Positions 6,166 through 6,211 of a stretch of 6,211 bases of DNA are shown one piece after another. Origin of the DNA: Desulfocapsaceae bacterium (lineage in GTDB: Bacteria; Desulfobacterota; Desulfobulbia; Desulfobulbales; Desulfocapsaceae). A program made the position numbers and the translations under genes. The notes beneath the pieces were generated by a model. It worked only from the letters and a program-made list of their open reading frames with translations, did not search any database and was not told the origin of the DNA. The stretch covers positions 1 through 6,211 of the forward strand of contig JAOZLO010000179.1 in assembly GCA_029934775.1 (NCBI GenBank), read 5' to 3'. Positions within the stretch are counted from its first letter, which is position 1; each line of letters begins with the position of its first letter.

Positions 6166-6211
6166 TGTCAATTACTTTGTCCGGTTCGCGACAATTATCT
6201 TGTCCGGTTTT
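6166..6211. mobile_element. Probable terminal region of an insertion sequence running off the right edge
   Basis: Beginning TGTCA directly after the truncated methyltransferase frame, this stretch holds two copies of an 18-bp motif, CAATTA(CT/TC)TTGTCCGGTT, at 6169-6186 and 6192-6209 with a 23-bp period and two differences. A TG end plus tandem short repeats just inside it is typical of elements whose DDE/retroviral-type transposase binds several terminal sites (IS21, IS481, Mu or Tn552-like groups). No transposase coding sequence is in the window, so the family is undetermined and the exact boundary is uncertain by several bases. Confidence 0.6.
6169..6209 (+). repeat. Two 18-bp direct repeats, 23-bp period
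   Basis: Copies at 6169-6186 and 6192-6209 agree at 16 of 18 positions; the two differing bases are an adjacent CT/TC swap. Both contain the identical core TTGTCCGGTT (6177-6186 and 6200-6209). A 23-bp period, about two helical turns, would place both copies on nearly the same face of the DNA, as expected for tandem transposase-binding sites. A third copy may follow beyond the edge. Confidence 0.8.

Overview
The window looks like an ordinary chromosomal stretch of a Gram-negative bacterium of moderate GC content. The protein style (a stand-alone E3 enzyme, a LysR/EamA pair, a secreted transglutaminase-like protein) together with mobile-element debris suggests a deltaproteobacterial or Desulfobacterota-type genome. 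That placement is an impression from protein flavour, not a proven assignment.

Left part (1-1695): the N-terminal end of an Lrp/AsnC-type regulator runs leftward off the edge. It is divergent from a complete dihydrolipoyl dehydrogenase gene (lpdA). The 154-bp gap between them carries a perfect 11-bp-arm inverted repeat, a good candidate operator shared by both genes. The layout suggests that the regulator controls itself and lpdA.

Middle (1802-4767): a LysR-family regulator and an EamA/DMT-family exporter form a leftward operon whose stop and start codons overlap by 4 nt (ATGA). Their promoter (TTGATA-N18-TATACT) overlaps a textbook LysR box (ATA-N9-TAT), which predicts autoregulation. Divergent from this operon is a GTG-initiated gene for a secreted transglutaminase-like protein with an intact Cys-His-Asp triad.

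Right part (4768-6211) is a decaying, mobile-element-marked region. Thirteen bases after the transglutaminase stop lies a 147-bp fold-back element. Its arms, an internal block and its apex are all symmetric about base 4853, and its CTAG ends suggest an IS630/Tc1-type MITE. Next is a LysE/RhtB-type exporter gene whose middle has been deleted, so that its C-terminus survives out of frame. About 230 bp of unidentified sequence follows, then the first half of a class I SAM-dependent methyltransferase. That gene is cut off where a TGTCA-starting sequence with two 18-bp direct repeats begins, probably the end of an insertion sequence continuing past the window.

No RNA genes or CRISPR arrays were seen. 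I found no clearly new multi-gene system. The most interesting items are the fold-back element, the two broken genes on the right and the two well-formed operator candidates.
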